A stretch of DNA of 58,897 bases from an uncultured Bacilli bacterium (GCA_944350315.1 CALVON010000013.1:1-58897), one strand, 5' to 3'; shown: positions 35,592 through 44,984, counted from the stretch's first letter. Numbers and translations are program-made. The notes: generated from the letters alone by a model not told the origin.

Positions 35592-38171
35592 ATGATAAAT
35601 AATAATGGTCTTAGTAATGAAGAGGTAATAGTTAATAGAGAAAAATATGGGAAAAATGTTTTTACAAGGAAGAAGCAAGATACTTTTTTAAAGTTACTTT
35701 TAGAGACTTTTTCTGATCCAATTATAAAAATATTATTAATTGCATTGGGAATAAAAATAATTTTTTTAATAAGAGATTTTGATTGGTATGAGACAGTAGG
35801 AATTATTTTAGCAATATTAGTAGCATCTTTAATTTCATCAATTAGTGAGTTTGGATCAATGAGAGCTTTTAATAAATTAACAGAGGAATCATCAAAAATA
35901 AGTGTTAAGGTTAGGCGAAATGGAAATTTGATTACCATTCCTATTAGTGATGTTGTTGTAAATGATATAGTTATTTTATCAACAGGAGATAGAATTCCTG
36001 CTGATGGTATTATTATTTCTGGTAAAATATCTGTTGATGAATCAATGATAAATGGTGAATCAAAAGAGGTATATAAAGAAAGTGGTAGTGACAACACGTG
36101 CGTATATAGAGGAACAGTGGTTTATTCTGGTAGTGCTATAATGCTTGTTAGAAGTGTTGGAGATAATACATTTTACGGAAAGATGGCAGTTGAATTACAA
36201 GAAGGTGATGTTGATTCTCCTTTGAGAATTAGGCTTACAGAGTTAGCAAAACAAATAAGTAAAATTGGTTATTTTTGTTCATTGTTAGTAGCAATATCTT
36301 ATCTATTTTACATGATAGTTATTAGTAATAATTTTGATACTTCTTTAATTGTTAATACTTTAAAAAACGGAAGAGTAATGTTTGAATATATTTTAGATGC
36401 ATTAACTTTATGTGTAACAATAATAGTAGTTGCGGTGCCTGAAGGGTTACCTATGATGATTACTTTAGTCCTTAGTTCAAATATGAAAAGAATGCTTAAA
36501 GATAACGTTTTAGTAAGAAAATTAGTTGGAATTGAGACGGCAGGTAACATTAATGTTTTGCTTACTGATAAAACAGGGACACTTACTAAAGGAAAATTAT
36601 CAGTAGTGGGAATTTTGGATGGTAGTGGGAATGATGTTAACTTGATAAATGTAAATAATAAATATAAAGGAATGTTAGAAATATCATTAGTTATTAATAA
36701 TGAATGTACTTATGATAGTGTTAATAAAGAAATTATTAGTGGTAATATTACTGATAGAGCGATATTTAGTTATATTGGGAATATTCAAATGAATCATCAA
36801 ATTATTAAAAAAGAAGTTTTTGATTCAAAGAAAAAATATATGTATACAAAAGTTAAATATAATAATCATACATATAATTTGGTAAAAGGGGCTTATGAAG
36901 TTGTAAAAAAAATGTGCAATAGTTATTATGATAAAGATGGGAATAAGCATGTTATTACTGATATGGATAAACTTAACTTGAAAATAGAAAAAATGTCTTT
37001 AAATATGATGAGAATATTAGCTATTGCAATTAATGAGGATAGAGAGACACCAAATAATATGACGTTACTTGGTTTTGTAATTTTAAAAGATGAAATAAGA
37101 GAAAATGTTAAAGAGGGTATTGAATTAGTAAAGAATGCTTCTATTCAGACAATTATGATAACTGGTGATAATCGAGAAACAGCTTTTTCTGTTGCTAAAG
37201 ATATTGGTCTTATTAATAATGTTGATGATTTAATAATTACGAGTGATCGATTGAATATGATGAGTGACCATGAAGTAGAAAAAGTTTTTTCAAAAATTAA
37301 GGTAATAGCTAGAGCGATGCCACAAGATAAAAGTAGACTAGTAAAGATTGCTAGAAATCTTGGATTAGTAGTAGGTATGACAGGGGATGGAGTAAATGAT
37401 GCTCTTGCTTTAAAAAAAGCTGATGTTGGCTTTTCAATGGGAAGTGGTACAGAGGTGGCAAAGGAAGCTTCAGATATTGTTATTTTGGATGATAATTTTT
37501 ATTCAATAACGAATGCAATATTATATGGGAGAACAATTTTCAAAAGTATTAGAAAATTTATTATTTGTCAATTAACGATAAATCTTTGTAGTTTGCTTGT
37601 TTCAATAATTGGCCCTTTTATAGGAATACCAGTTCCTATTACAGTTATTCAAATGCTTTGGATTAATATGATAATGGATACTTTATCTGGATTTGCTTTT
37701 TCATATGAGCCAGCACTTAGTGAATATATGAAAGAGTTACCAAAAAAGAAAAGCGAGCATATTGTCAATAAATATATGCTAAATCAAATAATTGTTACAG
37801 GTTTATTTTCTGCAATATTATGTATTTTCTTTTTAAAAAGTAAGATTACAAATTATATTTTTGGTGATGATTTATTAACGGCTTTTTTCGGTTTAATAAT
37901 TTTTATTAGTATTTTTAATAGTTTTTCTGCAAGAACACATAGGCTTAATATATTAGCAAATATTATGAAAAACAAGGTATTTGTTGGTGTAATATTATTT
38001 GTATCTTTTATGCAAATATATTTAATTTATTATGGTGGAGAGCTATTTAGGACGAGCGGTTTAACAGTAAGAGAATTTATAGTGATGTTTTTAATTAGTT
38101 TGCTTGTAATTCCTGTTGATTTTATTAGAAAGGTTATTTTAAAAAGGAGTAATATTGAATTGGGAGTTTAA
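35592..38171 (+). CDS. Calcium-type P-type ATPase (P2)
   Basis: An 859-residue protein of SERCA/PMCA type. N-terminal cation ATPase domain (GLSNEEVIVNREKYGKN), actuator loop NGESKEVY, M4 motif VAVPEGLPMMITL (PEGL, 283-286; Ca2+ site), phosphorylation site DKTGTLTKG (326-334), hinge TGDGVNDALALKKADVGFSMG, and C-terminal helices with QMLWINMIMDTLSGFAFSYEPA. Ca2+ export from the cytosol is the likely role. It shares no motif with the two heavy-metal P1B pumps of element C (no CPC, no HMA). SD TAGGAGGTAAT is close to consensus. Confidence 0.92.
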   Translation: MINNNGLSNEEVIVNREKYGKNVFTRKKQDTFLKLLLETFSDPIIKILLIALGIKIIFLIRDFDWYETVGIILAILVASLISSISEFGSMRAFNKLTEESSKISVKVRRNGNLITIPISDVVVNDIVILSTGDRIPADGIIISGKISVDESMINGESKEVYKESGSDNTCVYRGTVVYSGSAIMLVRSVGDNTFYGKMAVELQEGDVDSPLRIRLTELAKQISKIGYFCSLLVAISYLFYMIVISNNFDTSLIVNTLKNGRVMFEYILDALTLCVTIIVVAVPEGLPMMITLVLSSNMKRMLKDNVLVRKLVGIETAGNINVLLTDKTGTLTKGKLSVVGILDGSGNDVNLINVNNKYKGMLEISLVINNECTYDSVNKEIISGNITDRAIFSYIGNIQMNHQIIKKEVFDSKKKYMYTKVKYNNHTYNLVKGAYEVVKKMCNSYYDKDGNKHVITDMDKLNLKIEKMSLNMMRILAIAINEDRETPNNMTLLGFVILKDEIRENVKEGIELVKNASIQTIMITGDNRETAFSVAKDIGLINNVDDLIITSDRLNMMSDHEVEKVFSKIKVIARAMPQDKSRLVKIARNLGLVVGMTGDGVNDALALKKADVGFSMGSGTEVAKEASDIVILDDNFYSITNAILYGRTIFKSIRKFIICQLTINLCSLLVSIIGPFIGIPVPITVIQMLWINMIMDTLSGFAFSYEPALSEYMKELPKKKSEHIVNKYMLNQIIVTGLFSAILCIFFLKSKITNYIFGDDLLTAFFGLIIFISIFNSFSARTHRLNILANIMKNKVFVGVILFVSFMQIYLIYYGGELFRTSGLTVREFIVMFLISLLVIPVDFIRKVILKRSNIELGV

Positions 38172-38251
38172 AATATAATTTTACAGATTTAGTTTGTTTA
38201 TATTGTCAAATTATGTAAAATATGATATATTGAAATTGTAAAGGAGGATTT

Positions 38252-39157
38252 ATGACACTAGCAATTATGGCGGCTGGAATGGGGAGTCGTTTTGGTGGAC
38301 TTAAGCAAATTGAACCCATTGATGAATATGGAAATTTTATTATTGATTACTCTATTTATGATGCTATTAAAGTAGGATTTACTAAAGTAGTTTTCATCAT
38401 AAAAAAAGAAAACTATGATATTTTTAGAGAAACAGTTGGAAAAAGAGTTGAGAAGTATATTGATGTTGAGTATGTATTTCAAGAATTAGATAAGTTACCT
38501 AAAGGTTATAGTGTACCAGAGGGAAGAGTTAAGCCGTGGGGTACAGGACATGCTATTTTGTGCTGTAAGGATGTTATAAAAGAAAATTTTGCAATAATTA
38601 ATTCGGATGATTTTTATGGGCGTGATGCATTTAGAGTTATTGCTGATTTCTTAAAGGAAAATGCAAAAAATAATATAGAGAATGAATATGCTATGGCTGG
38701 ATATAAGGTTGAAAATACACTAACAGAAAATGGCTCAGTTAAAAGGGGTGTCTGTGAAATTGAAAATGGATATTTAACTAAACTAACTGAAAGTAGTATT
38801 GAAAAAGTAGGTGACGAATTTATTGCTAATCCTTTAGAGGGAGGAGATGCTTTTAAAGTTTTATCTTCTGATACTGTTTCAATGAATATGTTTGGATTTA
38901 CGCCAAAAATTTTAAAAGATTTAGAAGAAAAATTTCCAGTATTTTTAGATTCACATAAAGAAAATCTTTTGACTTGTGAATATTTAATTCCATCAATCGT
39001 GTTTGAAGGAATTAAATCTGGAGATATAAAAGTTAAAGTTTTAAAAACTACTGCTGTATGGCAAGGGATAACTTATCGTGAAGATAAGGAAAAAGTAGTT
39101 GATGAGATAAGAAAACTTGTTGATAACGGTGAATATCCTTTAGGAATTTGGAAATAA
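38252..39157 (+). CDS. Nucleotidyltransferase (NTP_transferase superfamily)
   Basis: A 301-residue sugar-phosphate-nucleotidyltransferase-like protein. The N-terminal loop MAAGMGSRFGGLKQ is the NTP-binding G-x-G-x-R signature with catalytic Lys. PWGTGHAILCC and NSDDFYGRDAF (the metal-binding Asp) follow. Length and motifs resemble UTP-glucose-1-phosphate uridylyltransferase or related sugar-1-P enzymes, but no product can be named. Single gene with a GGAGGATTT SD and its own terminator. Confidence 0.82.
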   Translation: MTLAIMAAGMGSRFGGLKQIEPIDEYGNFIIDYSIYDAIKVGFTKVVFIIKKENYDIFRETVGKRVEKYIDVEYVFQELDKLPKGYSVPEGRVKPWGTGHAILCCKDVIKENFAIINSDDFYGRDAFRVIADFLKENAKNNIENEYAMAGYKVENTLTENGSVKRGVCEIENGYLTKLTESSIEKVGDEFIANPLEGGDAFKVLSSDTVSMNMFGFTPKILKDLEEKFPVFLDSHKENLLTCEYLIPSIVFEGIKSGDIKVKVLKTTAVWQGITYREDKEKVVDEIRKLVDNGEYPLGIWK

Positions 39158-39187
39158 GATTATTGTAGTTTTTTAATAATCTTTTTT
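39152..39187 (+). terminator. Intrinsic terminator after the nucleotidyltransferase gene
   Basis: GATTATT pairs with AATAATC over a loop containing TAGTTTTTT, followed by a T6 run. Confidence 0.75.
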
Positions 39188-39241
39188 CTTTACTATAATA
39201 ATATGTTATGATAGAATTATTATAGAAAGGTAGTTTTAGAT

Positions 39242-40282
39242 ATGAAAAAACATTCACTATTTTTAATAATTATTATGGTTGTTTCTTTTACTTTTGCATA
39301 TTTGTTTTTTTATAGTGGCATTAAGACAAAAGTTAAGATTTTTGCTAATTATCAAGAAAATAGTGATGTTAGTTATAACGTTATTTTAAATGATAATAAT
39401 ATATATGATAATAATGTAATTGGTGAAGATGAAAAATACATATCAAAATTAGTTGATAAAATTTTGATAGATTTTAACTATGATGTTTTATATGATAAAT
39501 ATATTAGTGGCTATTATTCTTATTCAGTAGATTCTTATGTTGTTGCTTACGAAGATGATATTAATGATAGTTTGTGGATAAAAGAAAATAAATTACTTGA
39601 TAATAAAGTGACTGTTCTTAATCAAAATAAATTGAATGAAATTGATATAAAAGATAGTGTTGAAATTGATTATCAGTACTATAAAAATTTTATTGATAGT
39701 TTTATTGATGAATATAAAATTAATATATCAGGATATTTAATGGTTAAGGTAAATGTTAATTTAACATTAGATTTTGTTGGTTTTAGTGAGCAAATTGATG
39801 ATGTTAAGGAAATTAAAATTATTATCCCACTTAGTTATGATACTTTTAAAATTAATGTTATTGATAATAATAAAGATATAGATAATTATTACGAATGGTC
39901 TCAGAAAAGTAGTGTTAATTATTTACTTTTAGTTTTTGGAGCATTGTTTTTATCAATAGGGTTATCTTTGTTGGTAGTAATAATTAAGGAAATGGTAATA
40001 ATATCAAAAAGAGAAACAAAATTTTCGAAAAATCTTCGAAAAATACTAGAAGACTATGGAGATATTATTATAAATGTAGATAAGTTTTATCACAAAAAAA
40101 AGTATAATTTAATATATGTAGATAATTTTGATGAATTATTAGATGTTTATAGAAAAGAAGAAAAACCAATTTCTTTTAAGGAAATAAAGAAAAATAGAGA
40201 GGCTATATTTTTAATAATAGATGATGATAATGCTTGGGTCTATAGAATGATAAATAAGGATGAATTACAAGATGAAAAATAA
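39242..40282 (+). CDS. Membrane protein resembling DUF5305
   Basis: A 346-residue protein with an N-terminal membrane anchor (residues 6-27), an extracytoplasmic beta-rich domain of about 200 residues (YNVILNDNNIYDNNVIGE, NLTLDFVGFSEQIDD), a second helix (about 228-252, YLLLVFGALFLSIGLSLLVVI) and a cytoplasmic tail of about 90 residues. This layout and the tail resemble DUF5305 proteins, whose function is unknown. Single gene between two terminators. No partner protease or export gene is seen nearby. Confidence 0.6.
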   Translation: MKKHSLFLIIIMVVSFTFAYLFFYSGIKTKVKIFANYQENSDVSYNVILNDNNIYDNNVIGEDEKYISKLVDKILIDFNYDVLYDKYISGYYSYSVDSYVVAYEDDINDSLWIKENKLLDNKVTVLNQNKLNEIDIKDSVEIDYQYYKNFIDSFIDEYKINISGYLMVKVNVNLTLDFVGFSEQIDDVKEIKIIIPLSYDTFKINVIDNNKDIDNYYEWSQKSSVNYLLLVFGALFLSIGLSLLVVIIKEMVIISKRETKFSKNLRKILEDYGDIIINVDKFYHKKKYNLIYVDNFDELLDVYRKEEKPISFKEIKKNREAIFLIIDDDNAWVYRMINKDELQDEK

Positions 40283-40306
40283 GTATTTTAATGATACTTA
40301 TTTTTT
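40276..40306 (+). terminator. Intrinsic terminator before the ABC importer operon
   Basis: AAATAAGTAT pairs with ATACTTATTT across a short loop, followed by T residues. Confidence 0.8.
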
Positions 40307-40385
40307 AATGATTTATAAAAAATTGGGCGTTAAAACTTTCATTATATATTAGTGTGAATATAATAAAATGAAAGTGGAGGTTATA

Positions 40386-40969
40386 ATGAAAAAAATTATT
40401 GGAATTTTTCTTATTTTAGTTGTTATTGTTTTAGCAGTGATTGCAATAAGGAAAATTAATAAAGAAGAGGATAGTGGACTTAAAAAGGTGACGGTTGCAG
40501 AAGTTGCTCATAGCGTCTTTTATGCTCCTCAATATGTAGCAGATGGTATGGGATTTTTTGAAGAAGAGGGATTAGATGTAGATTTAGTTTTGACAAGTGG
40601 TGCAAATAATGTTATGGCAGCTGTTTTATCAGGGGATGCCGATATTGGATTTTCTGGCACAGAAGCAACAATTTATGTTTATAATGGTGGTGAGAAAGAT
40701 TATGTAATGACTTTTGCTGGACTTACTCAAAAGGATGGTTCATTTTTGGTTTCAAGGGAAAAGTATGATAATTTTGAATTAGCTGATTTAAAAGGAAAAA
40801 TAGTTATTGGCGGAAGAGTAGGTGGCATGCCCGAGATGACATTTGAATGGGCGCTTCGTGAGAATGGAATAGATCCTAAAAAAGATCTAAATATTGATAC
40901 TTCAATTGATTTTGCTGCAATGGAAGGAGCATTTATCGGAGGTACTGGAGACTTTGTTACACTATTTGA
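40386..40969 (+). pseudogene. 5' part of ABC substrate-binding protein gene (split by element B)
   Basis: Start ATG 40386, after GGAGGTTATA. The N-terminus has a membrane/signal segment (GIFLILVVIVLAVIAI) without a lipobox Cys, then an NMT1/SsuA-type binding domain: VAEVAHSVFYAPQYVADG, FFEEEGLDVDLV, SGDADIGFSGTEAT, GGRVGGMPEM. It ends in VTLFEHNV and a stop that come from element sequence. Joining 40386-40969 to 43687-44104 gives an uninterrupted 333-residue protein. Substrate is unknown; nitrate/sulfonate/taurine/thiamine-precursor-type importers share this fold. No TPP riboswitch is seen upstream. Confidence 0.9.
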
Positions 40970-40988
40970 ACATAATGTATAAAGAAAG
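40950..40988. other. attL of element B
   Basis: Host half ACACTATTT to the left of core GA (40968-40969); element half ACATAATGTATAAAGAAAG to the right. The element half is nearly the reverse complement of the element half at attR. Confidence 0.75.
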
Positions 40989-40989
40989 A

Positions 40990-42507
40990 TTAACTACTAT
41001 TAAAAAAAACAAAATATTTTACAGTATATCTTTTTGTTTTGGAAGTGTTGTACCCTCTTTTAAATTGATATTCCTTTTTGATAATTGGTGATTTGTTAAG
41101 GTATTCTTTTGAAAAATTTAAAAAAATATGTAATTTGATTTTGTTTTCATCATCGTTTATTATTGATATGGTAATTTTATTTAAAAGTAAAATTATTAAT
41201 TTTTCTAGAAATTTTTTTTCTTTTATTTTATCGTTTAATATTTTGTTAGTTATATTATTGTATTCAAAAATATTTTTTTCTTTTGATTTTAAATTTTTAT
41301 TATTATTGGTTGCATTTTTTTGATATAGTTTTGTTAAGATATCTATAGATGTTGTCAGTTCAATTTTTAATAAATTAATAAGGTCACTAAATATAGTATA
41401 TATTTCTGATTCTCTAATATTTGCTGAATGGCAACTTTTTTTTCCATTTTTTAGACGATTTGAACATACCCAAGTAATATCATCACTTGTTTTACACTGT
41501 TTTCTTCGGTGAAATAAATAGTTATCATTTTGACAATATATTTTCGAGCTCAATGGGTATTTACATTGGTATGATTTTTTTTCTTTTTGTTTATATTTTC
41601 TTTTTTCTAATCTTATATTTGCTCTTTCCCATAGGTATTTACTAACAATTGGGGGGATTTTTTGATAGTCTTTATATATTATCCAATCATCTTTATTTTT
41701 GTATTCAACTTTTTTGGTTATATAGTCAATGATTTCTGTCTTTTTTCCACAATAAAAACCTTTATATTTTACATTACTTATCATTCTAGATAAGGTGGTT
41801 GCTGACCAGTGTTTATTTTGAGAGGTTTTTATTTCATTATTGTTTAGAGATTTTGCAATTTCATTTAATGACATTTTATTAATTGCATAACTTTCAAATA
41901 TTTTTTTTACAATTTGTGCTTCTTTTTCAATAATTATTAAATTACCTGTTTTTTTATTTTTTTTGTATCCATATAAATGGTTATTTCCTAAAATGTTTCC
42001 ATTTAAAATTGCTCTATTCATTCCAAACTTTACTCTTTCTGATAATCTTCTAATTTCATCTTGTGCCATGGAGGCCATAATAGTTAATCTTAGTTCACTA
42101 TCTGGCAAAGCAGTATTAATGTTATCATTTATAAATAAAACTGCGACACCATACGATAATAATTCTCTAGTATATTTGATACTGTCTAATGTATTTCTAG
42201 AAAATCTAGATATTTCTTTGGTAATTATTAAGTCAAACTTTTCGTTTCTGGCATCTTCAATCATTTTCATAAAGTTATTTCTTTTTAAATCAGTCGTCCC
42301 ACTAATTCCTTCATCAACATATCCAGGTACATATGTCCAATTCTTATTTTGTTTAATCATTTCATCAAAATGTTCTATTTGATTTTTTAAAGACTTTTTT
42401 TGTTCAATGTGATCTGTTGATACCCTTGAATAGTCAGTTACACGTAATTTTATCATACTTATTGGAATTCCTGTATTAAGCTTTTTTCTAATTTCATAAA
42501 GATTCAT
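40990..42507 (-). CDS. Large serine recombinase of element B
   Basis: A 505-residue LSR. The N-terminal resolvase domain has the nucleophile in YSRVSTD (Ser30), QKKSLKNQIEHF, GYVDEGISGT and ITKEISRFSRNTLDS. The Recombinase domain follows (YGYKKNKKTGNLIIIEKEA, IAKSLNNNEIKTS, ISNVKYKGFYCGKK), then a Cys/His zinc ribbon and a C-terminal coiled coil. It integrates and excises element B. The gene ends next to attL. Its ATG is followed at 2 bp upstream by a small ORF likely co-transcribed. It differs clearly from the recombinases of elements A and C in the catalytic domain. Confidence 0.95.
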   Translation of the reverse strand: MNLYEIRKKLNTGIPISMIKLRVTDYSRVSTDHIEQKKSLKNQIEHFDEMIKQNKNWTYVPGYVDEGISGTTDLKRNNFMKMIEDARNEKFDLIITKEISRFSRNTLDSIKYTRELLSYGVAVLFINDNINTALPDSELRLTIMASMAQDEIRRLSERVKFGMNRAILNGNILGNNHLYGYKKNKKTGNLIIIEKEAQIVKKIFESYAINKMSLNEIAKSLNNNEIKTSQNKHWSATTLSRMISNVKYKGFYCGKKTEIIDYITKKVEYKNKDDWIIYKDYQKIPPIVSKYLWERANIRLEKRKYKQKEKKSYQCKYPLSSKIYCQNDNYLFHRRKQCKTSDDITWVCSNRLKNGKKSCHSANIRESEIYTIFSDLINLLKIELTTSIDILTKLYQKNATNNNKNLKSKEKNIFEYNNITNKILNDKIKEKKFLEKLIILLLNKITISIINDDENKIKLHIFLNFSKEYLNKSPIIKKEYQFKRGYNTSKTKRYTVKYFVFFNSS

Positions 42508-42508
42508 T

Positions 42509-42661
42509 TTATTCCTTCTTTTTAATATGTTTATTTAATTTATTTAATAAATTTTCTTCAGTTTTTTTATATGTACTATATGTGATATAGTTTGATTCAT
42601 ACATTTCCTTATTTAAATAAAGAGCAATTTCTAAATAAATTTGATTATGGTTATTAATAAT
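42509..42661 (-). CDS. Small ORF upstream of the LSR (probable ATT start)
   Basis: An open frame of about 50 codons that ends one base before the LSR ATG: NNHNQIYLEIALYLNKEMYE then SNYITYSTYKKTEENLL. It is amphipathic and charged. Short conserved ORFs of this kind often precede LSR genes in Bacillota. There is no ATG near the 5' end. AAAGGTGAT (42674-42666) is followed by ATT-ATT-AAT, so translation seems to start at ATT, or an original ATG has mutated. An internal ATG (codon 19) has a weak AAGGAA before it and would give a shorter product. Confidence 0.55.
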   Translation of the reverse strand: MINNHNQIYLEIALYLNKEMYESNYITYSTYKKTEENLLNKLNKHIKKKE

Positions 42662-42676
42662 TTTATATCACCTTTG

Positions 42677-43606
42677 TTATATCGCATATAGTGTTATTTC
42701 AGTAGGATATATTATTGAACCAGTAAATCTTAAATAAAATTTATAATTTTTGTTTAATTCATATATCATTTTAGGAATTTTCCAAAGATCTTCATTTTTA
42801 TGATATACAGATATTAATAGCTTAGGTTTTTCTTTCATAATGTGATTTTTAGCTCCGATAATTGCTTTTTGTTCATAGCCTTCAATATCAGCTTTGATAG
42901 TGGTTATTGGTTCTAATATATCTATATCTAGTGTTGTTACATCAATGTCACCATTTGAATCATTTATTAATAAATTTGCAGAATTACTAGTTTCATTTAC
43001 TTTTATTTTCATTTTTTCTTCTTTGTCTCCAATTCCTATTAGTCGATATATAATATTGGGAAAGCTTTTTAAATTATTTTTTAAAATGTCCATACTTTCT
43101 TTTGTGATGTCATAACAATAAATTTTTTTATAATTGTCGTTTCCATAATTTTTAAAATAAGATAGTATTGTGTCTCCAGTATATGATCCAAGATCTACAA
43201 AAACTTCATCTTTATTACATTTTACAATGTCTAAATCAAAGTAGTCATCATAAGTTTTTTCTCTGGTTTGATCAGTACTTAAAAAATCATAATTATACCA
43301 ATTATTTAAAATTGCATATAGTGTTTTTTTTGAGCGATAATCTTTTAGAAGTTCATAGACAAATTTAAAATCATCTATGTGATAGTATAATTCTTTGGCT
43401 TTTAACTCTATTTCTTCATATATGTTATTTTTTATATCTAATTTTCCCCAGTATAAAAATTTGTTAAAAAAATCCATGCAGCTTTCTTTAGTTTTGTTTG
43501 GTATTTCATCAAATTTTTTTCTTATATGAAAGTATATTTCATATAATGATTGCTTTTTAATTTCTGCTATTAAATTATTGAAGTTTACATCTATAATATT
43601 AATAAT
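42677..43606 (-). CDS. FkbM-family SAM-dependent methyltransferase
   Basis: The methyltransferase core has motif I VFVDLGSYTGDTI, IYCYDITKESMDIL, and late IKADIEGYEQKAIIGA with KPKLLISVYHK, as in FkbM (Methyltransf_21) proteins. The first ATG (43477) gives 266 residues but has no SD. The frame is open further upstream and encodes a plausible N-terminus (NIIDVNFNNLIAEIKKQ and YEIYFHIRKKFDEI), with AAGGAG at 43617-43612 followed by ATT-ATT-AAT; I therefore place the start at ATT 43606 (309 residues). FkbM enzymes O-methylate sugars or other hydroxyls; here it is the only cargo of a minimal element. The acceptor is unknown. Confidence 0.8.
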   Translation of the reverse strand: MINIIDVNFNNLIAEIKKQSLYEIYFHIRKKFDEIPNKTKESCMDFFNKFLYWGKLDIKNNIYEEIELKAKELYYHIDDFKFVYELLKDYRSKKTLYAILNNWYNYDFLSTDQTREKTYDDYFDLDIVKCNKDEVFVDLGSYTGDTILSYFKNYGNDNYKKIYCYDITKESMDILKNNLKSFPNIIYRLIGIGDKEEKMKIKVNETSNSANLLINDSNGDIDVTTLDIDILEPITTIKADIEGYEQKAIIGAKNHIMKEKPKLLISVYHKNEDLWKIPKMIYELNKNYKFYLRFTGSIIYPTEITLYAI

Positions 43607-43666
43607 ATCATCTCCTTAATTAATTATATTTGTTAACTTTAAAAAAATTAATTTTTTTAGAGAATT

Positions 43667-43705
43667 TTTCTTTATTCATTTAGTGAGCCTAATGCAACAT
43701 CTGTC
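43667..43705. other. attR of element B
   Basis: Element half TTTCTTTATTCATTTAGT to the left of core GA (43685-43686); host half GCCTAATGCAAC to the right. The complement of the element half (ACTAAATGAATAAAGAAA) matches 15 of 18 bases of the attL element half. Confidence 0.75.
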
Positions 43706-44104
43706 GAAAAAAATGGATATGGATATGTTGTTGCTTATATAGGTGATTTGGGTGGACTTGTACCGTATACGGCATATAATGCTAGAAAAAGTTATATAGA
43801 AAATAATACAGATGTTATAGAAAAATTTACTAGGGCAATAAATAAGGGACTTGAATATGTTGAAAATCATAGTGCTGAAGAAATTGCAAGCGTAATTATT
43901 GATTATTTTCCAGATACTAGTTTAGATGATATGGTAACTATTGTAGATAGATACAAAAGTGGGGATGCATGGAAGAAGAATATAACAATAAATGAAGAGG
44001 AGTGGAATCATATACAAGAAATAATAGATGCATCAGGAGAATTAGATGAATGGGTACCATACGATGTATTAATATACGATAAATATTTTAGTGATTATGA
44101 ATAA
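43687..44104 (+). pseudogene. 3' part of ABC substrate-binding protein gene
   Basis: Resumes as PNATSVEKNGYGYVVAYIGD exactly after the attR core. It continues through DVIEKFTRAINKGLEYVENH and KNITINEEEWNHIQEIID to the natural stop. No start codon or SD of its own; the piece is silent unless element B is excised. No frameshift or stop is present, so loss of function is recent or reversible. Its end overlaps the start of the ATPase gene. Confidence 0.9.
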
Positions 44105-44516
44105 AATATTAAAAATCAAAAATTTAAGTAAAAAATATTATAGTAAAAAGGGAGAGTTATTTGCTATTGATGATTTGTCTTTGGATGTAGAAAAGGGAGA
44201 ATATTTAGCAATAGTTGGCCCTTCAGGATGTGGTAAAAGTACACTTTTAAATATTATTGGAGGAATAGATCAAAAAAGTTCTGGTATAATTGAAATTTCT
44301 AAAAACATAAGAATTGGTTATATGCTTCAACAGGATTGTTTATTTCCTTGGTTAACTATTTTAGATAATTGTTTGTTAGGTCTTAAAATTTCTAGAAAGT
44401 TAAATCAGGATAATATAGATTATGTTAAAGAACTTCTTCAAACATATGGTCTTGGTCAATTTATGAATGAATATCCGACTAGTTTATCTGGAGGAATGAG
44501 ACAGAGAGTTGGATGA
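44097..44516 (+). pseudogene. 5' part of ABC importer ATPase gene (split by element C)
   Basis: ATG 44097 lies inside the end of the binding-protein gene. Walker A GPSGCGKST, Q-loop MLQQDCLFPWLTILDN and the ABC signature LSGGMRQRV are present; the Walker B and switch His are on the other side of element C. The last codons (GTT-GGA-TGA) belong to the element. Joining 44097-44509 to 54081-54414 gives a continuous 248-residue SsuB/TauB-type ATPase. CLFPWLTILDN is typical of nitrate/sulfonate/taurine importer ATPases. Confidence 0.92.
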
Positions 44517-44528
44517 ATATGGTAAAGA
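44489..44528. other. attL of element C
   Basis: Host half GGAGGAATGAGACAGA (ABC signature codons) to the left of core GT (44508-44509); element half TGGATGAATATGGTAAAGAC to the right. Confidence 0.7.
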
Positions 44529-44589
44529 CACAAATAATTACTTGGTAAATGTCTTGTACCCCAGTAAAATCAATGAAAAGAGGAAAATT

Positions 44590-44982
44590 ATGCTATTAGA
44601 AAGTAACACGATAAATGTCATAAAATTACTACATCAATTTGATGTGTTGAGTAATATAGATAAAGTAAGATTAGCACTTTATATAACTGAAAACAAAAAC
44701 TTTAACACAAATTTTAATACGATAGATATTATTATTTTATTAAAACAAATACTAACAATATTAAATCATAAAAGTTCTAAAAAAATAATAAACTTTAGTA
44801 TTTATAAACATCTATTACTTTTTTCAGCCAAGTATTTAGAATTATCAGTAATAGAAAAGAAACAATTTTCTATCGAAATATTATTCAATATCTATAACAC
44901 AGATTTTAAAAATAAAAAAATAAATAAAGTGATAAGAAAAAGACTATTAATATTTGATTATGGTTATTGTTTATTAAATTAA
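44590..44982 (+). CDS. Hypothetical protein of element C
   Basis: A 130-residue protein (MLLESNTINVIKLLHQFDVL). The start is ATG 44590, after AAAAGAGGAAAA; earlier in-frame starts cross the att junction. All-helical appearance with alternating hydrophobic residues and many Lys/Asn; no membrane span long enough and no recognised motif. It sits between attL and the metal-resistance operon on the opposite strand, and has its own terminator. Function unknown. Confidence 0.55.
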   Translation: MLLESNTINVIKLLHQFDVLSNIDKVRLALYITENKNFNTNFNTIDIIILLKQILTILNHKSSKKIINFSIYKHLLLFSAKYLELSVIEKKQFSIEILFNIYNTDFKNKKINKVIRKRLLIFDYGYCLLN

Positions 44983-44984
44983 TA

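Larger units (their letters stand above)
40968..43686. mobile_element. LSR element B, 2,717 bp, within the ABC binding-protein gene
   Basis: Bounded by a GA dinucleotide at both ends (40968-40969 and 43685-43686). Removing one copy with the element restores the host reading frame. It contains an LSR gene, a 50-codon ORF and an FkbM-type methyltransferase gene, all on the minus strand. No transposase, relaxase or phage genes are present. The joined ends form a near-palindromic attP, supporting the boundaries. Confidence 0.9.

Noticed and set aside
40307-40385. TPP or other riboswitch upstream of the ABC importer
   Set aside because: The leader is under 80 bp and lacks the CTGAGA and ACCTGA-type conserved elements of a THI box.
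42677-43477. FkbM methyltransferase starting at ATG 43477
   Set aside because: No SD there, and the frame is open and protein-like to a strong AAGGAG 130 bp upstream; the longer product is preferred.
44509-44589. Extended start (TTG at 44509) for the element C hypothetical gene
   Set aside because: It lies in the att junction and has no SD; ATG 44590 follows AAAAGAGGAAAA.
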